This document shows, piece by piece, positions 33,634 to 45,075 of a stretch of DNA of 64,000 bases. Position 1 is the first letter of the stretch, and every line of letters begins with the position of its first letter. Source of the DNA: Pseudocercospora fijiensis CIRAD86 (Eukaryota; Ascomycota; Dothideomycetes; Mycosphaerellales; Mycosphaerellaceae); the NCBI RefSeq assembly GCF_000340215.1, contig NW_006921532.1, positions 1 to 64,000 of the forward strand. The letters are read 5' to 3'. A model generated the notes under the pieces. That model saw only the letters and a list, made by a program, of their open reading frames with translations, did no database searches and was not told where the DNA came from. The translations under genes and the position numbers were made by a program.

Positions 33634-34978
33634 CTTAATAGTTGCGACGCTATTCTTCGATATATTCGGACTAATAGACGACGGCGTAGAGGACTATAAT
33701 AGTCTTACTAGTACCTACGTTATCGGCGAGGATAGCGCCTTATATAGGCGACTTCTATATTTAGAGAATCTACGCGATTGTCTAAGGCTACTATAGCTTT
33801 AAGGCGAGATCGCGAAATGTAATACGGAATCTATACTTACTAATAGGGTTAATCTCGCCGTCTAGGAGCGTAGTAACTATAATGCCCGTCGCGGCGTACG
33901 CGTCTACAAATATAGGAGAGACGGCTAATACGCTATTTATATAATATAATATATTACTAAATATAGTATTCGTATCCGTAGAGAACTATAGAAGTTCGCG
34001 GTAGTCTAGGGAGTCGGCGGTATAGTACTCGGCCTCTCGGTTAATACGGTCCTATATAGCCGATAGTAGATTATCGTTTATATCTTAGAGTAGAGGGATA
34101 CCTACGGTACGGTAGACCTTCTCCGTATATTAGCGGTAACCTTTATAGAGAAACCGCTTATTAGCCGGATCGATAGTAGTATAGTCGTTAAAGAAGATTA
34201 GATTACGGCGCTCGGCGAGGCATTTAATATATTTGTCGCGTATAGTCTAATCCTATATATCTAGATCGCGGGTATTAAGGTTAGTAGTCTTACCCGCGAA
34301 TAGGTTATAGTATATACCCGAGAGGTATTAGATAGTATTATTATACTCTTAGGCCGAACGGAGAATAGTGCGTTTTATATTAGTAAAGAATTCGCTTTCG
34401 ACGTCGGCTAGAGTCTAGCGAGCTTCGTTATCGGCTAGTTTTTAGTCTCGGGCCTACTCTATAGTATTAAATATCGTAGTACCGGGGACTCCGTATACGA
34501 TAGGCTCCGCGTTAGCCCTACCGTAGAAATCCTTCTTAAATACGTACGCTATACCCCCTACTTCCTTGTTCTTACGAACCTTAGTATACTAGTATTAAAC
34601 TAGTAATATAAGGCGAAAGAGGACATTTCCGTTAACCTCCTAGCCTTAAATGCTCTTAGCTACCTTTCGGTATTCGGGGGGAATCTCCGGAGGCACTTCG
34701 AGTACGTACGCGTAGTCTTCGTATATCTCGGCGACTATTCGTACTAGGTAGGCTATACGTAAGAAATAGACGGCGAGGTATAGTCTCGGCTTCGAATATA
34801 GGAAGCAGATATCGTTAGGTATATCCTCTATTATAAGATCGTCGATAGTAAAAGTATTATCGGATATAGCGAAGATATACTCGAGAATAGTCTTCGTCGA
34901 GACTAAATTATTCGAGTTACCCGGTAGCTAGTCCTCCTTAGGTAGGTCGTCGTTACTATTACGCAAACTAAATAGGTT

Positions 34979-35142
34979 CTATATAATAATGTTAGCGTTA
35001 ACTAGAAGGGATATATAACTACGAGGACTAAACCGCTAACTATTTCGCCGGCCGGCAAAGTCTAACTTCGGTATAGCGGGTTTACTAGCCGGCAAAACAG
35101 TTAGTATATTAGTCTAGGTATATAGCGTAGGACGGAACTTAC
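34979..35142 (-). other. Intron with PalB pair (paralogue 2, 5' part)
   Basis: Donor ATTAG|GTAAGTT, branch AACGCTAACATT and acceptor TTATATAG|. Both PalB palindromes (35,034-35,108) lie inside. Confidence 0.78.
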
Positions 35143-35734
35143 CTAATATCTACCGTTATTCTAATACTACCGACCTACCGACTACGATATAGCCTAAAGG
35201 AACCCTTTATATAGATCCTAATAAGGGAAGTTTAGGAATAAGAGAATATATCTATTCTTCTCTAAACCGGACCCTAGGAAGCCGAGAAGGTATATACTAC
35301 AATCGGCCTAGACGGGAACTCGCGTACTATTTACTAGGAATATTCTAAGCGCCTCTCTTCTAGCTTTACGTATAGCCTCGTATAGTGCCTACTTCTTATC
35401 TATAGTTAGGCTAAACTATAGCGGTACGGTTACTACCTTAGGTACCTTAGGAGCCTTAGGCTTAGGCTTAGGCTAGGCGGGTATGCCCGGCGTAGAAGGA
35501 GCAGCTAGTACATTCTAAGTAGCCTTAGTACTCTTGCTCTTAGTTCTCGTAGGGAGAGTCGGCGACGACTCGGTAGTGTTCGCGTTAGTAGTAACTATCT
35601 TCTTATACTTCTTCGGCGTCGCTAGGCTAGTCGGTACGAACTTCTCGTTCGGATTTATAATCGCCGTCGGTATATAGCGTACTAGCCGTTGTTTACCGTT
35701 CGGACTAGCTAGAAGAGTAGCTCGTAGGTATAGA

Positions 35735-35795
35735 TCGGTTTACTAGGCGGAGAAAATAGGAGTATAGACTAGTTTACTAGATAGAGAAACGAGAT
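35735..35795. repeat. PalB element upstream of paralogue 2
   Basis: Two degraded CTAGTTTACTAG / TTTACTAGGCGG halves with ATAGACTAG between. Each of the four 5' modules in this region has a PalB-like element at the same side. Confidence 0.55.
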
Positions 35796-35814
35796 AGAGG
35801 TAGGTAGACGGGGA

Positions 35815-36115
35815 AGGCGGTAGTAGTAGGAGTAGATTATAAAGTAGAAGAAGTTAGGGCGATAGTAGAAAGGTATATACTAGTATTAGCGCTCGGACCT
35901 CTAACCGTTTATACGGCGGGCCGCGTAGATAGCGTAAATATATAGGGCAGTTTACTTTACTAATACGCGTATAAAAGAGACGTTCCGAGCGATATAGCTA
36001 ATTTATATAGTAAAGTTAGGACCGCCTTTCGTTCGGTACGTTAGTTAAGGCCGATAGGTAAAGTCCGCTAAAATACGCTAGTATAGGGTTTAGAACCTAA
36101 TCTAAGAGGAAGGAA
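35815..36115 (-). promoter_or_regulatory. 5' module with TATA box, copy 1 (paralogue 2)
   Basis: Conserved block shared with three other sites (41,700-42,010, 43,650-43,915, 44,815-45,075). On the minus strand it contains a TATATAAAT box (about 36,000-36,011) next to GCTATATCGCTCGGA, and ends toward the gene with a TAGTAGTAGAAGTAGA-type stretch. The position upstream of the minus-strand gene fits a core promoter and 5' leader. Confidence 0.65.
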
Positions 36116-37257
36116 TAAAGTAAAGCCGAAGCGACGCCGTTACCTTACCGAGATCCTATACTAGATAGACCGCTTACGTCGCCTATATAATTTTATATAG
36201 TATATCGAAGTCGTATATCTCCGTCTACGATATAGGCGAGGTTGCGCGCGAAGTAGGGCTATAGAAGGTAGCCGAACGACGACGAAGCGGTATATAATAG
36301 TAACGTAATATATACGTAGACTTTGCGTACGCGGTAGGTACGAGGCGTAGAAGGAAGTAAAGTAAAGTCTAACTAGAGCAGGCGCGGCAAGACGAAATAT
36401 AACTAAGGTAATACTAACGACTTTACTAGCCGGAAAAGTAGTTAACCGTCGCCGCGAGAGTATATCCGGTTAAGACGGGTTAGTAACCGATAGAGTACTT
36501 ATTAGAGACGCTGCCGTATAAACCCTTTTAACTATTTTTTCCCCGGCTAGTAAAATAGTTAGCGACTAATAAGAGGGGGTATCGTAGTAGAGATAGACCG
36601 ATAGTATACTAAACCTAGGGGAGATAATAGCGGAATATAAGACCTAGCTTAAACGTATATCTATAGACGTATCTTCTATTATACCCGTCCGTATAATCCT
36701 ATAGACGGCGTGTCTTATAGGCAAGATATAATAACTAGGTAGCGGGAAATGTATAATATCGGTAGAGGCGAGAAGATAGGTAGATAAAATGCCCGAGCGG
36801 TAGGGAAAGACTCTCTATCGTTGCTATAGATACTCGGCGATTATATTACGCGTACGTAAAGTGTAACGAAGGTATAGGCGGGTTAGACAATAGCGGTAGG
36901 GCCTCGCGGATAATAGTAGTTCGGAATCGGTTATATAGACTCTAGATCTACGCGTAACGGCTACTATAATTCGGTTATATTAATAGTATATATTATAAGT
37001 ACCGACTAGGTAGACTATATATAGGTAGGAGAAAAAACTATAGAAAAGGCTAGAGATACGATAGGAAATTGCTCTACTTAATTAGCTAGTATTTAGTATA
37101 TAGATAGAACTATCTATACGCGCGCCTAGTCGGTAACCTATAGGACCTAACGCCTAGGATACGCGTACTTACTAGTCGTCCCGTAGAGGCCTACTCGAGG
37201 AGATCTATATTACTATCTACTCTCTATATATAGGGCCCGTACGAGTATACCTACGCC
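36116..37257. other. Intergenic with two PalB elements
   Basis: PalB-like palindromes occur at 36,417-36,447 and 36,528-36,571 (TTTTTTCCCCGGCTAGTAAAA). No coding frame is supported. It separates the promoter of paralogue 2 from the end of paralogue 3. Confidence 0.4.
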
Positions 37258-38924
37258 TTACTCGGCATCCTCGGCGTCGCTACTCTCGACTAGTACTATA
37301 AACGAGGCGCCGGCTACTAGCTTAACGCGCTTAGTATAAGCTAATATATCGTCGGCTAGGCAAGGATATAGAGCGACTAGTAGAGTAAGAGATCGCTTAG
37401 TTAAGTAACGAGCGCGTAAGGTTAGCTCGTCTATAGCGCTAGTATCTCCGACGAAGTCGCTAGAGTTAAGGCGAATAGGAGAGCTAGCCTAACTATCTAG
37501 TAAGTATAGCTATATACCTATATAGTTAGGTTCGTAGTTAGACGGCGTTCTAAGGGAGGGAGTAGTAACTCTATAGTTACTATTATTATTATAATTATCG
37601 AAGGGACTAGTAAAACTCCGAAATCTTCGGACGAGGGGCGCGAGAGTAGGAGCGTAGTAGCCGATGTTTTATACGGCCTAGGCAAAATCGGCGTCGTAGT
37701 TAGGAGTACGCCGCTAAACGTACTTAAGATATACTATAAAGGGTATTAGCAATTCGACTAGTAACGGAGGTAATAACTACTATACTAGACGGCGAAATAG
37801 ATAATAACGTATAGTACGACTTACTATACTAATTAGGAATAATAGTAGAGTCGTATTAACCTATAGCGAGGGCCTCGGTAGCGAAATAGTAAAGGTACTA
37901 TATAAGTCGAATTAGATAGGTATCCTTAGTAACGTCGTCGTAGTATAGATATTACGCTATAGTATACTTAAGATACTCGTAGTCGCATCCTCCTATATAG
38001 TCTAGGTTACGCTTATCGGCCTAAAAGAAGTTATCTAGCGCGGGCTACTAGCGGTCGACAATAGTAGCGACTTCTCCCGCTATCGTACTACTAAGTAATA
38101 GGCGAAAGATAGCTTCGACTAGGATAAGATTCTTATAAGTTAGGTCGGAGATATAGCCCTATATAGTATCTAACATCTAGTAGCGAATACTATAGGACTT
38201 GCGTATATAGGCGTCGGCTATATACTATCTAATATTAGTATTAGCGTATTTACGGAATCGGGTTATAGGGGGCGTACCGGTAGTACTATAGGCTCGTATA
38301 ATCTCGTCTAACTAGATATAGTAGATCTCTTTATCTATAAGCCGGTCGGGCGGTAAGACTACTATAGTAAGCCGCTCCTAAATGTCGAAATAGAAGGTCT
38401 ACTAGTAGCGCGAGTCGATAGTATCGACGAGGCTTAATTCGAATACTATAACGGCGTAAGTCTATTCTACGCGAGTATAACGATTAACGATCGAGTTCTT
38501 CTTACTAAAGTCGACGACATCTACGATATACTATATGTATATACCGTAATATAGATTAATAGACTCCGTATTAGTACGCGAGGATAGGATAATAGCCTAG
38601 ATTTAGGGATTATTATTAAAGGCATCCTCGGCGGTAGCGCGCTCGGCGTACGTTATACTAATATAGATAGTAGAGTATCGGATCTAATATAACTCTAATA
38701 CGAGGTCGAGGAGTTAGTAATTAAGTAGCTCTTCGACCTAGAATACTACCTTAGACGAAAGCTAGATAATATATACGTAGACAAGCTATAGTATCGCTAG
38801 GTACTTTAGAGATAAGCGGACTAGATAGACGAGTTAATCTACGCGACGGCTTAGGGTAGGAAGGGGCGTAGAGCCCTTTATATAGAACTAGAAGAAGTCC
38901 TAGGTTATTATCTAATATAAGGCG

Positions 38925-39070
38925 CTAGAGTTATATTAGCGAGAAAGTAGCGGCGGACGGTTAAACTATAGACTACTTTACCGGCTAGCGAAATAGTCGT
39001 ATATATCTACTAGTTTTTACTAGCCGGTAAAATAGTCTATAGCGTAATAGACTTATAAGGATTAAAGAGT
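38925..39070 (-). other. Intron with PalB pair (paralogue 3, between helicase lobes)
   Basis: The acceptor ACTCTAG| lies exactly 20 nt before CCTAGGACTTCTTCTAG, as in paralogue 2. PalB lies at 38,972-39,046. The donor is not fixed. Confidence 0.65.
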
Positions 39071-40683
39071 TAGCGTAGAGGAGGTTAGCCTTCGGTCGGC
39101 GATAGCGGCGAGGAGAGGATAGGCGGTACGGAGACTAAGCTAGCGAAATAGTGCCTTATAAGTTAGCGTAGTAGAGGGGCGCTTAATACCGCGGTCTAGC
39201 TTATCGATACGCTTAGCGAAGCGATAGTAAGCGGCGCGGTATTCTACCTAGGAAATAGGAGTATATTATATCTCGACGTTAATAACTTACTATAAGAGAA
39301 TGTCGTCCCCTAAGGTTATAGTATAGTCGCGGATCTTAAGTTAGTTTCCCTTAGAGCGTCGAAGGACGTAGAGGCTAAAGGCGAATATCGTTAGATATAT
39401 CTAGTTATTGTCGTCGAGGGGCCTACGTAGGGCTTTAGGGTTAAGTATTTAGAGGACGATATCGCGAAAGTATATAGCGCCGGTATAGACGTAGCGAGAT
39501 AGTAGAGCTATACGATAGATTCGTAGGTCTTCGGAAATAGCGCTCTATCGGAGGCCGTAGTCGCGTTAGAAATAGCTATAGTATATAACGGCATTAGTAA
39601 TATCCGAAAATCTAAAAATAAGGTCGGTCCGATCTCGGGCGTCCTATAGTTTAAAGATACGATAGAATAGAAACCGAGTAAGTATAGCGAAGTCGTTAAG
39701 ATCGGTAGCTAATAGAGTCGCTATAGCAAACACGGCTACTATATACGCGTTGTTAAAGAGATTCTATATAGCGTCCGTTTAGAGTAAGAACTGCGCCCGG
39801 AAGTAGTATACCTCGTTATATATAACGATAGACGGATACGCGGCGCGTAAGTTAGCGAGACGAAACGTATTATCGGATCGATACTTATCGTATAATTAAG
39901 TATTACGAGCAATCTAGAGTTCTCTAATAGTATTATTAGTACAGTCTCTACGCTCTATTCGATAATCGACTGCCTCGAGATTCCGTAGTTACAATTCGTC
40001 CTTCTACTAATATAGCCGTAGCCGATCCTAAAACTAAGCTAGGCGGTTATATCGCTTATAGTACGCCGGGCCGGATATAAGTGTCTCCTAAACAAAGGCC
40101 TCGCGAGTAGAGATAATAAGCGTACGAGTAGTCTATAGATCGCGGTCTAAAAGGGATACGATATATTCGATAAGTCCTAGGCTGTCGGGTATATTTAGGT
40201 AACGCCGGATAATATAGATAGAATAGCGAAACTCGCCGTTAAGCGTAACGAGAGTAGCGACGTAGACATAGCGAGTATAGTTAGGATTAGGACTAAAGTA
40301 CCGGTTATAGGCATCGCGCTAGGTATTAATCGTCGCGGCGGTCCCGATTTAGTAGATAGGAGTATAGCGGTAAGGCGTCGTATAAGTCTTATCTAGCTCG
40401 GTATATAATTCGGCGATAGTCGACTTCTACGCGTTAATATCCTCTTTAAGAGGGCCTAGGCAAATACCGTCGGCTTCGTACTCTAGGTAATCGAGTATCC
40501 TACGCTAGAGCGTCTAGCGGCTACTAACGCCGAATCGCTAGTCGAAGAAAGTATCGACTACTATTATAAGTAGGTCGCGCGGGTCGTCGTCGGGAATAGT
40601 CGGTATATTATAGAACGGGACGTAATAGCCGAAGATAGAGTCTAGTACGATACCTCGCTCTATATAGGCGTAGTCGAGTATAG

Positions 40684-40808
40684 CTACGACGATAGTTAGT
40701 AGGAGATAAGTATATATATAGACCGTTTTGCCGGCCGGTAAATAGATATCTAGATATATATTTGCCGGCCGGCAAAATAATCTATACGTTAGGATTAACA
40801 TTTCTTAC
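40684..40808 (-). other. Intron with PalB pair (paralogue 3, after Walker A)
   Basis: Donor AAG|GTAAGAAATG, branch CCTACTAACTATC and acceptor GTCGTAG|. The phase-1 join gives AILDYAYIE, aligning with AVLYYAYIE of paralogue 2. PalB here is nearly perfect: TTTGCCGGCCGGCAAA on one side, ACCGGCCGGCAAAACGG on the other. Confidence 0.87.
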
Positions 40809-41659
40809 CTTAATATACGATACGCTATTCTTCGATATACTCGGACTAAGCTACGGCGGCGTAGAGGATAGAGATAGTCTTACTAGTACCGGCATCGTCG
40901 GCGAGAATAGCGCCCTATATAGGTAATTTCTACATTTCGACGATCTATATAATAGCCTATAGTTGCTATATCGTAAGACGGAGTCTACGAAACGTAATAT
41001 AGTATAGGCATTTACTAACTTTATCGATCTCGCCGTCTAAGAGTGCGGTAACGTCGATGTTTATTACCGTATAGGCTTCGTTAAATAATAGAGGCGTAGC
41101 CGTATACCTAGAGCGATAGTGCTATAGGGTATCGAGTATACTAGCGTATAATATATACTAGGCGTCAGTAATAGGGAATAGGGTATCGGGCTAGGGCGCA
41201 AGCTATAGCTAGTTAGTATTAGCCTAGACAGTACTCTTACGCTTACTCGGGAGATATTTTATATTAGCGGGATTAATAGTATCCGAAGTCGAAAAAGTTA
41301 TATCGATACTATTACTAATATCTCGTAGGAAGGCTCGCTATAGTACCGGATCCTAATCGTTAATCTTATATACGTCGTACGTCTTATACTACTTATAAAG
41401 GACATTCGTTAGGTCGTCTATTACGCGTATAGTTCGCTAGTAGTTATAAGTATTATCTACTTAGGTCGACCTAGCCTCGCTAAGAAAGGCCTTTTCGTCG
41501 CATACGAATTTATATACGTCGCTAGGTATAAGAGGACTAATAACCGGAGAGGGTAGACGCCTAGATAGACGTAGAGGGCCTAGAGCTAGCACTTCGGGGT
41601 CGTCCGCTATATTTAACTTAGAAACGTCCTTAGGTGTCGCCTAGGTAGTACTAATTCGA

Positions 41660-42010
41660 TTATAGACTACTTTGCCGGCTAGAAAATAATAACGGACGGT
41701 AGAAGTAGTAGTAGTAGTAGTTAAAGTAGTAGTAGTAGTAGTAGTAGATAGAAAAGTAGGGAAGATACAGAGGAAGAGAAATATAAATAGGTAGCGCGTA
41801 GGCGCTCGGACTAACGTACGGGCCGTAGGCGCGTACGCGTTAAATAGCAACGCGGTCGACCTAACTAAAGGCTACGTAAAAGAGTTATCCCGAGCGACGT
41901 AGCTAATTTATATAGATAGGCCGGGATTGTGTTTCGTTCGCCGCCTTAGTTAAAGCCGAGAAGTAAAGTCTACTAAAAACGGGGTAGTATACGATTAAAC
42001 TTAATATAAG
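41660..42010 (-). promoter_or_regulatory. 5' module with TATA box, copy 2 (paralogue 3)
   Basis: Same conserved block as 35,815-36,115, with the TATA-like AATTTATATAG (plus strand) at 41,905-41,916 and TTCGTTCGCCGC just beyond. A TAG trinucleotide run at 41,701-41,750 and a PalB half at 41,663-41,690 lie on the gene side. The Thr-rich reading here is a repeat artefact. Confidence 0.65.
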
Positions 42011-42449
42011 TAGGGTAGGAGGTAAGGTAAAGTAAAGTAGTATAAGGTATGCTAGGCTAATAGATATAGAATATAGGCGCGTCTATTTTACTATACGGGA
42101 TTGCAGTTAGCATTAGTAAAAAATAGCAGGTAATAGAGGGCGAGGCGTTACGAGGACGCGATAATTTCCCGGTAGGCAATACTATCGGTAGCTAAGTGCC
42201 GTAGGCTAGCGTATTACGTAGCGTAAGACGAGTATTAAGGCGGATTAGTCGAACGAAGGTAGGGAATAGGGCACATAGGAATTCGTAGATAGTATAGTTA
42301 AATATAGTTATTCGCGTAATATACGACATAATATGCTATAGGACTAATAATATCTAAGCGTATCGTCTATCTACCGAGAGGAATAAAGGTACGCTAATAA
42401 GAAACTCGTACGTCGATCTCGCGGAGACTATATTAAAGCCCGGGACGTA
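42011..42449. other. Intergenic, no gene seen
   Basis: RIP-mutated sequence between the third paralogue's promoter and the next stub. No frame or repeat is supported. Confidence 0.3.
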
Positions 42450-43560
42450 CGAGTAGAGCTCTCTAGGATATTAATTAGTGCTTTATTTAGGCCTAGATAG
42501 ACTGTATCTCGGCAGATTGCGGTTTAAAGGTACGACCGCGAATACGCTTAATCTCGTCGTTACTAAAGATACGCTCTAGTATAAGAGCCGTAGATAGACG
42601 AGTAGAGAGTAGGTAGGGTAAGTCTAGCTCGAGATAATAGTAGGCGGGATCGATACGATATAGATAGTATACTAGACGCTAAGTCCTAGGCGCCGACGGC
42701 TAGTTCTATAAGCGTTTCTAGGCGATAGCGGAGATATCGGTTATAGTAGCAACGTAAAATATAGCTAGGCGAGCGCGGCTATAAGAGTAATAGATAATCG
42801 CCTTTACGTCCGGATTGACTTTAAAGGATCTATAGGCGACGGTACTCTAATATATAGATATATAGTCTAGGGTAACGTACGGGATCCGATATATACCTAG
42901 TAGTAGATAGAGCGCGTCGTAGGCGAATAGGTCTACGTCGACGGTAAACCTAACTTTAGAAGACTATAGGATAATATATATATAGATAAGCGACAAGACT
43001 ACTATAAACCGATAGAACGGGGCGACTAGTTATATAAGCTAGTAGACGCGATGCTCTAGTATAGGAATAGATATAGTAACTTTAGGGTACCGCTAAATAG
43101 AGTTCTATATATTCGCTAATAATCGAGTACTATACGCTAGTTAGTTAGGTAGTATATAGTTTCGTCGACTACAGACCGCTTTGCTAGCTAGCAAAGGTAA
43201 TAGATATCGCTAACCGTTTACCGGCCGGCAAAGTAGTCTATAGCGTAGCTAACTTATAGTAGGGTACTATTAAAGAAAGGACATACGTAGGGGCAGGACA
43301 AGAAATAAATGCTATAAGATACATTATATACGGTCCTAACGAGCTTACGGCGTATAGCGGTATAATAGGGGCAAGCGCTCGCCTAGGATACGAATTAGAC
43401 TAGGTCGATAAAGTAATTATATATAATATTAAAGTGTTCGTAGTAGCGATTATAGAAGATAGCTACGGCTTATTAATCTACGTAGGATCGGCCTAGCGTA
43501 CTATCTATAGTATTATCGTCGGCGACCTTTGCTATAGTAGTAATCGGAGGCGACGACGTA
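42450..43560 (-). pseudogene. Minus-strand stub gene behind 5' module 3
   Basis: A minus-strand frame with RIP stops is visible, including AVAIFYNRYYEHFNIIYNYF (about 43,430). A PalB pair at 43,172-43,245 is followed by CCTAACTAACTAG, which could be a branch site and acceptor. I see no helicase motif. It has the same 5' module as the helicase paralogues, so it may be a truncated or diverged member or an unrelated gene using a duplicated promoter. Confidence 0.4.
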
Positions 43561-43599
43561 TATAGTTTATAGTATATATACGGATATAGTAGTAGTATA

Positions 43600-43915
43600 A
43601 CTATAGACTAATTTACTAAGCAGAAAAGTTACTAGGCGAGTAGAGTAGGCAGTAGTAGAAGTAGGTAGTAAGGTAGAAGAGAAGTCGAGGAGTAGAAGGA
43701 GATATAAATTAGCGCGGTATAGGCGCTCGGGCTAAGACCGGTAGACTAGCGGTTTACTTTACTAAGGCGCGTACAAAAAGGTCGTCCTAAGCGACGTAGC
43801 GAATTTATATAGCGAGGTCGGGATTGCGCTTCGTTCGCCGCTTTAGTCGAGGCCGAGAGGTAAAGTCTACCGAAATACGCTAGTATAGTATTAAACTTAA
43901 TCTAAGTAAAGGGTA
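43600..43915 (-). promoter_or_regulatory. 5' module with TATA box, copy 3
   Basis: Same conserved block, with AATTTATATAG at 43,802-43,812, TTCGTTCGCCGC after it, and a PalB half at 43,605-43,630 on the gene side. Confidence 0.6.
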
Positions 43916-44299
43916 TAAAGTCGGGTAACGACTAGCGTACCGAGCTAATAGATACCTAAGGCATAGTCGACCGTTCTACCGGCGGAGGCAATAGTAGATA
44001 CGTATAGCTAGATAGGATATAAGGCAACTATAGCGGCTATAGGGACGATAGACTTTGCTAGCTAGTAAAATAGTCGACGATTGTAGGAGATATCGGTATA
44101 TATAGTATAGGAAAGGATAAGATAGCAGATATATAAATTAAATTATTATATAAGGATAAGAGCAATAGAGAGCTAGATAGTATAGAACTATAGTAGTATA
44201 AGCTACGGCATAGTCTATAATGCTACGTACGTCCGTATTAATCCGCCGTCGAGAGCATAGTATAATAGGTAACCTAGGGGCGTACGTAGGCTTCCCTAC

Positions 44300-44700
44300 G
44301 CCTAGTTCTATATAGAGTAACTAAATAAATGCTAATTATCGTAGCGGAGCTATATAGAGACGATTCCGACCTTAACTTCTATAGCTCTATCGCTAGTATA
44401 CGAGGCTAATATCTCTAAATATACCAAGTATAGTCCCTTTAAAATCTAGTATAGCCGATACTAACTAGGAAGATTGCGAGCTTATATAGTCGGAGTTAGC
44501 GGAGCTTTTCGGAATAGCCGTCGAGGTCGAGCTAAGAGAAGCTTAACATTCGACCGTAGCAGTATTCGATCTCTTTATTAATTAAGTAGGCGTAGAAAAA
44601 CAGCTAGCGGTTTTTATTAATATAGAGACGACGGAGTTCGGCCTCGAAGGGCGCGACGGCGGCACTATCGGTATAGTCTACTATAGCGATAATCGGACGT
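44300..44700 (-). pseudogene. Minus-strand stub gene behind 5' module 4
   Basis: A short minus-strand frame reads AAVAPFEAELRRLYINKNR and YAYLINKEIEYCYGRMLSFS. It is weakly like the stub at 42,450-43,560 in order and spacing. No family is recognised. PalB-like sequence lies at 44,052-44,078 and 44,769-44,795. Confidence 0.35.
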
Positions 44701-44764
44701 AGTAGGGAGCTTAGTAGATAGTTATAGCGTAGTATAGTACGGTAGCGTAGGATATACGTATAGG

Positions 44765-45075
44765 GCTATAGACTAGTTTACCGGCCGGAGGAATAGATAG
44801 ACGAGTATAGGTCGCTAGTAGTAGAAGTAGATTATAAAGTAGAGAGAGTTAGCGGCCGAGAAGAGACCTATATTAGTACGTTAATAGCACTCGGGGCAAG
44901 ACCGGTAGACTAGCGGTTTACTCTGCTAATATACGTATAAAAGAGTCCTCCTAGGCGACGTAGCTAATTTATATAGTAAGGTTAGGACTGCGCTTCGTTC
45001 GCCGCCTTAGTTAATACCGTAAAGTAAAGTCTGCCGAAATACGCTAATATACGGTCAAACTTAGCCTAAGTAAAG
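44765..45075 (-). promoter_or_regulatory. 5' module with TATA box, copy 4
   Basis: Same conserved block, with the TATA-like sequence at about 44,967-44,976 and GCGCTTCGTTCGCCGCC following. Confidence 0.6.

Larger units (their letters stand above)
29304..35720 (-). pseudogene. SNF2-type helicase paralogue 2, RIP-inactivated
   Basis: The minus strand starts near 35,720 with a Lys/Pro/Thr-rich N-terminus (AQPKPKPKAPKVPKVV). Walker A is at about 33,715-33,760 (LADNVGTSKTIIVLY, S from G). A conserved middle block YYFKNKFSLQSNS (about 32,610) follows. The C-terminal lobe reads KVIILLSRTRSEAANL (about 31,365-31,410) and TGRSSRVKQTHPVIVYDLSLDDTID-like sequence (about 31,200). The tail is acidic, Ser/Lys-rich, ending at TAA 29,306-29,304. 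At least three introns are supported (34,979-35,142; 33,497-33,633; 31,712 to about 31,840), each holding a PalB palindrome pair. The total is about 1,900 codons, large for SNF2. The C-terminal tail may be a separate domain. The canonical HRIGQ is replaced by SSRVKQ. Confidence 0.78.
37258..41650 (-). pseudogene. SNF2-type helicase paralogue 3, RIP-inactivated
   Basis: The minus strand reads an N-terminal part (PSPVISPLIPSDVYKFVCDE near 41,510). LPIQGAILADDAGTSKTI at about 40,870-40,930 is the SNF2 motif I block, with S from G. AYPSIVIYNEVYYFRAQFLL (about 39,810) aligns with the middle block of paralogue 2. The C-terminal lobe has IILSSRTNTESINL and NRYTRVEQTYAVIVFELSLV (about 38,420-38,600), with TRVEQ at the HRIGQ site. 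The tail ends FIVLVESSDAEDAE then TAA at 37,260-37,258. Two introns with PalB pairs (40,684-40,808; 38,925 to about 39,070) match those of paralogue 2. It is about 1,370 codons and lacks the long tail of paralogue 2. Confidence 0.78.

Noticed and set aside
41641..41850. A Thr-rich 69-codon reading
   Set aside because: It is caused by a TAG/GTA trinucleotide run inside the 5' module of helicase paralogue 3.
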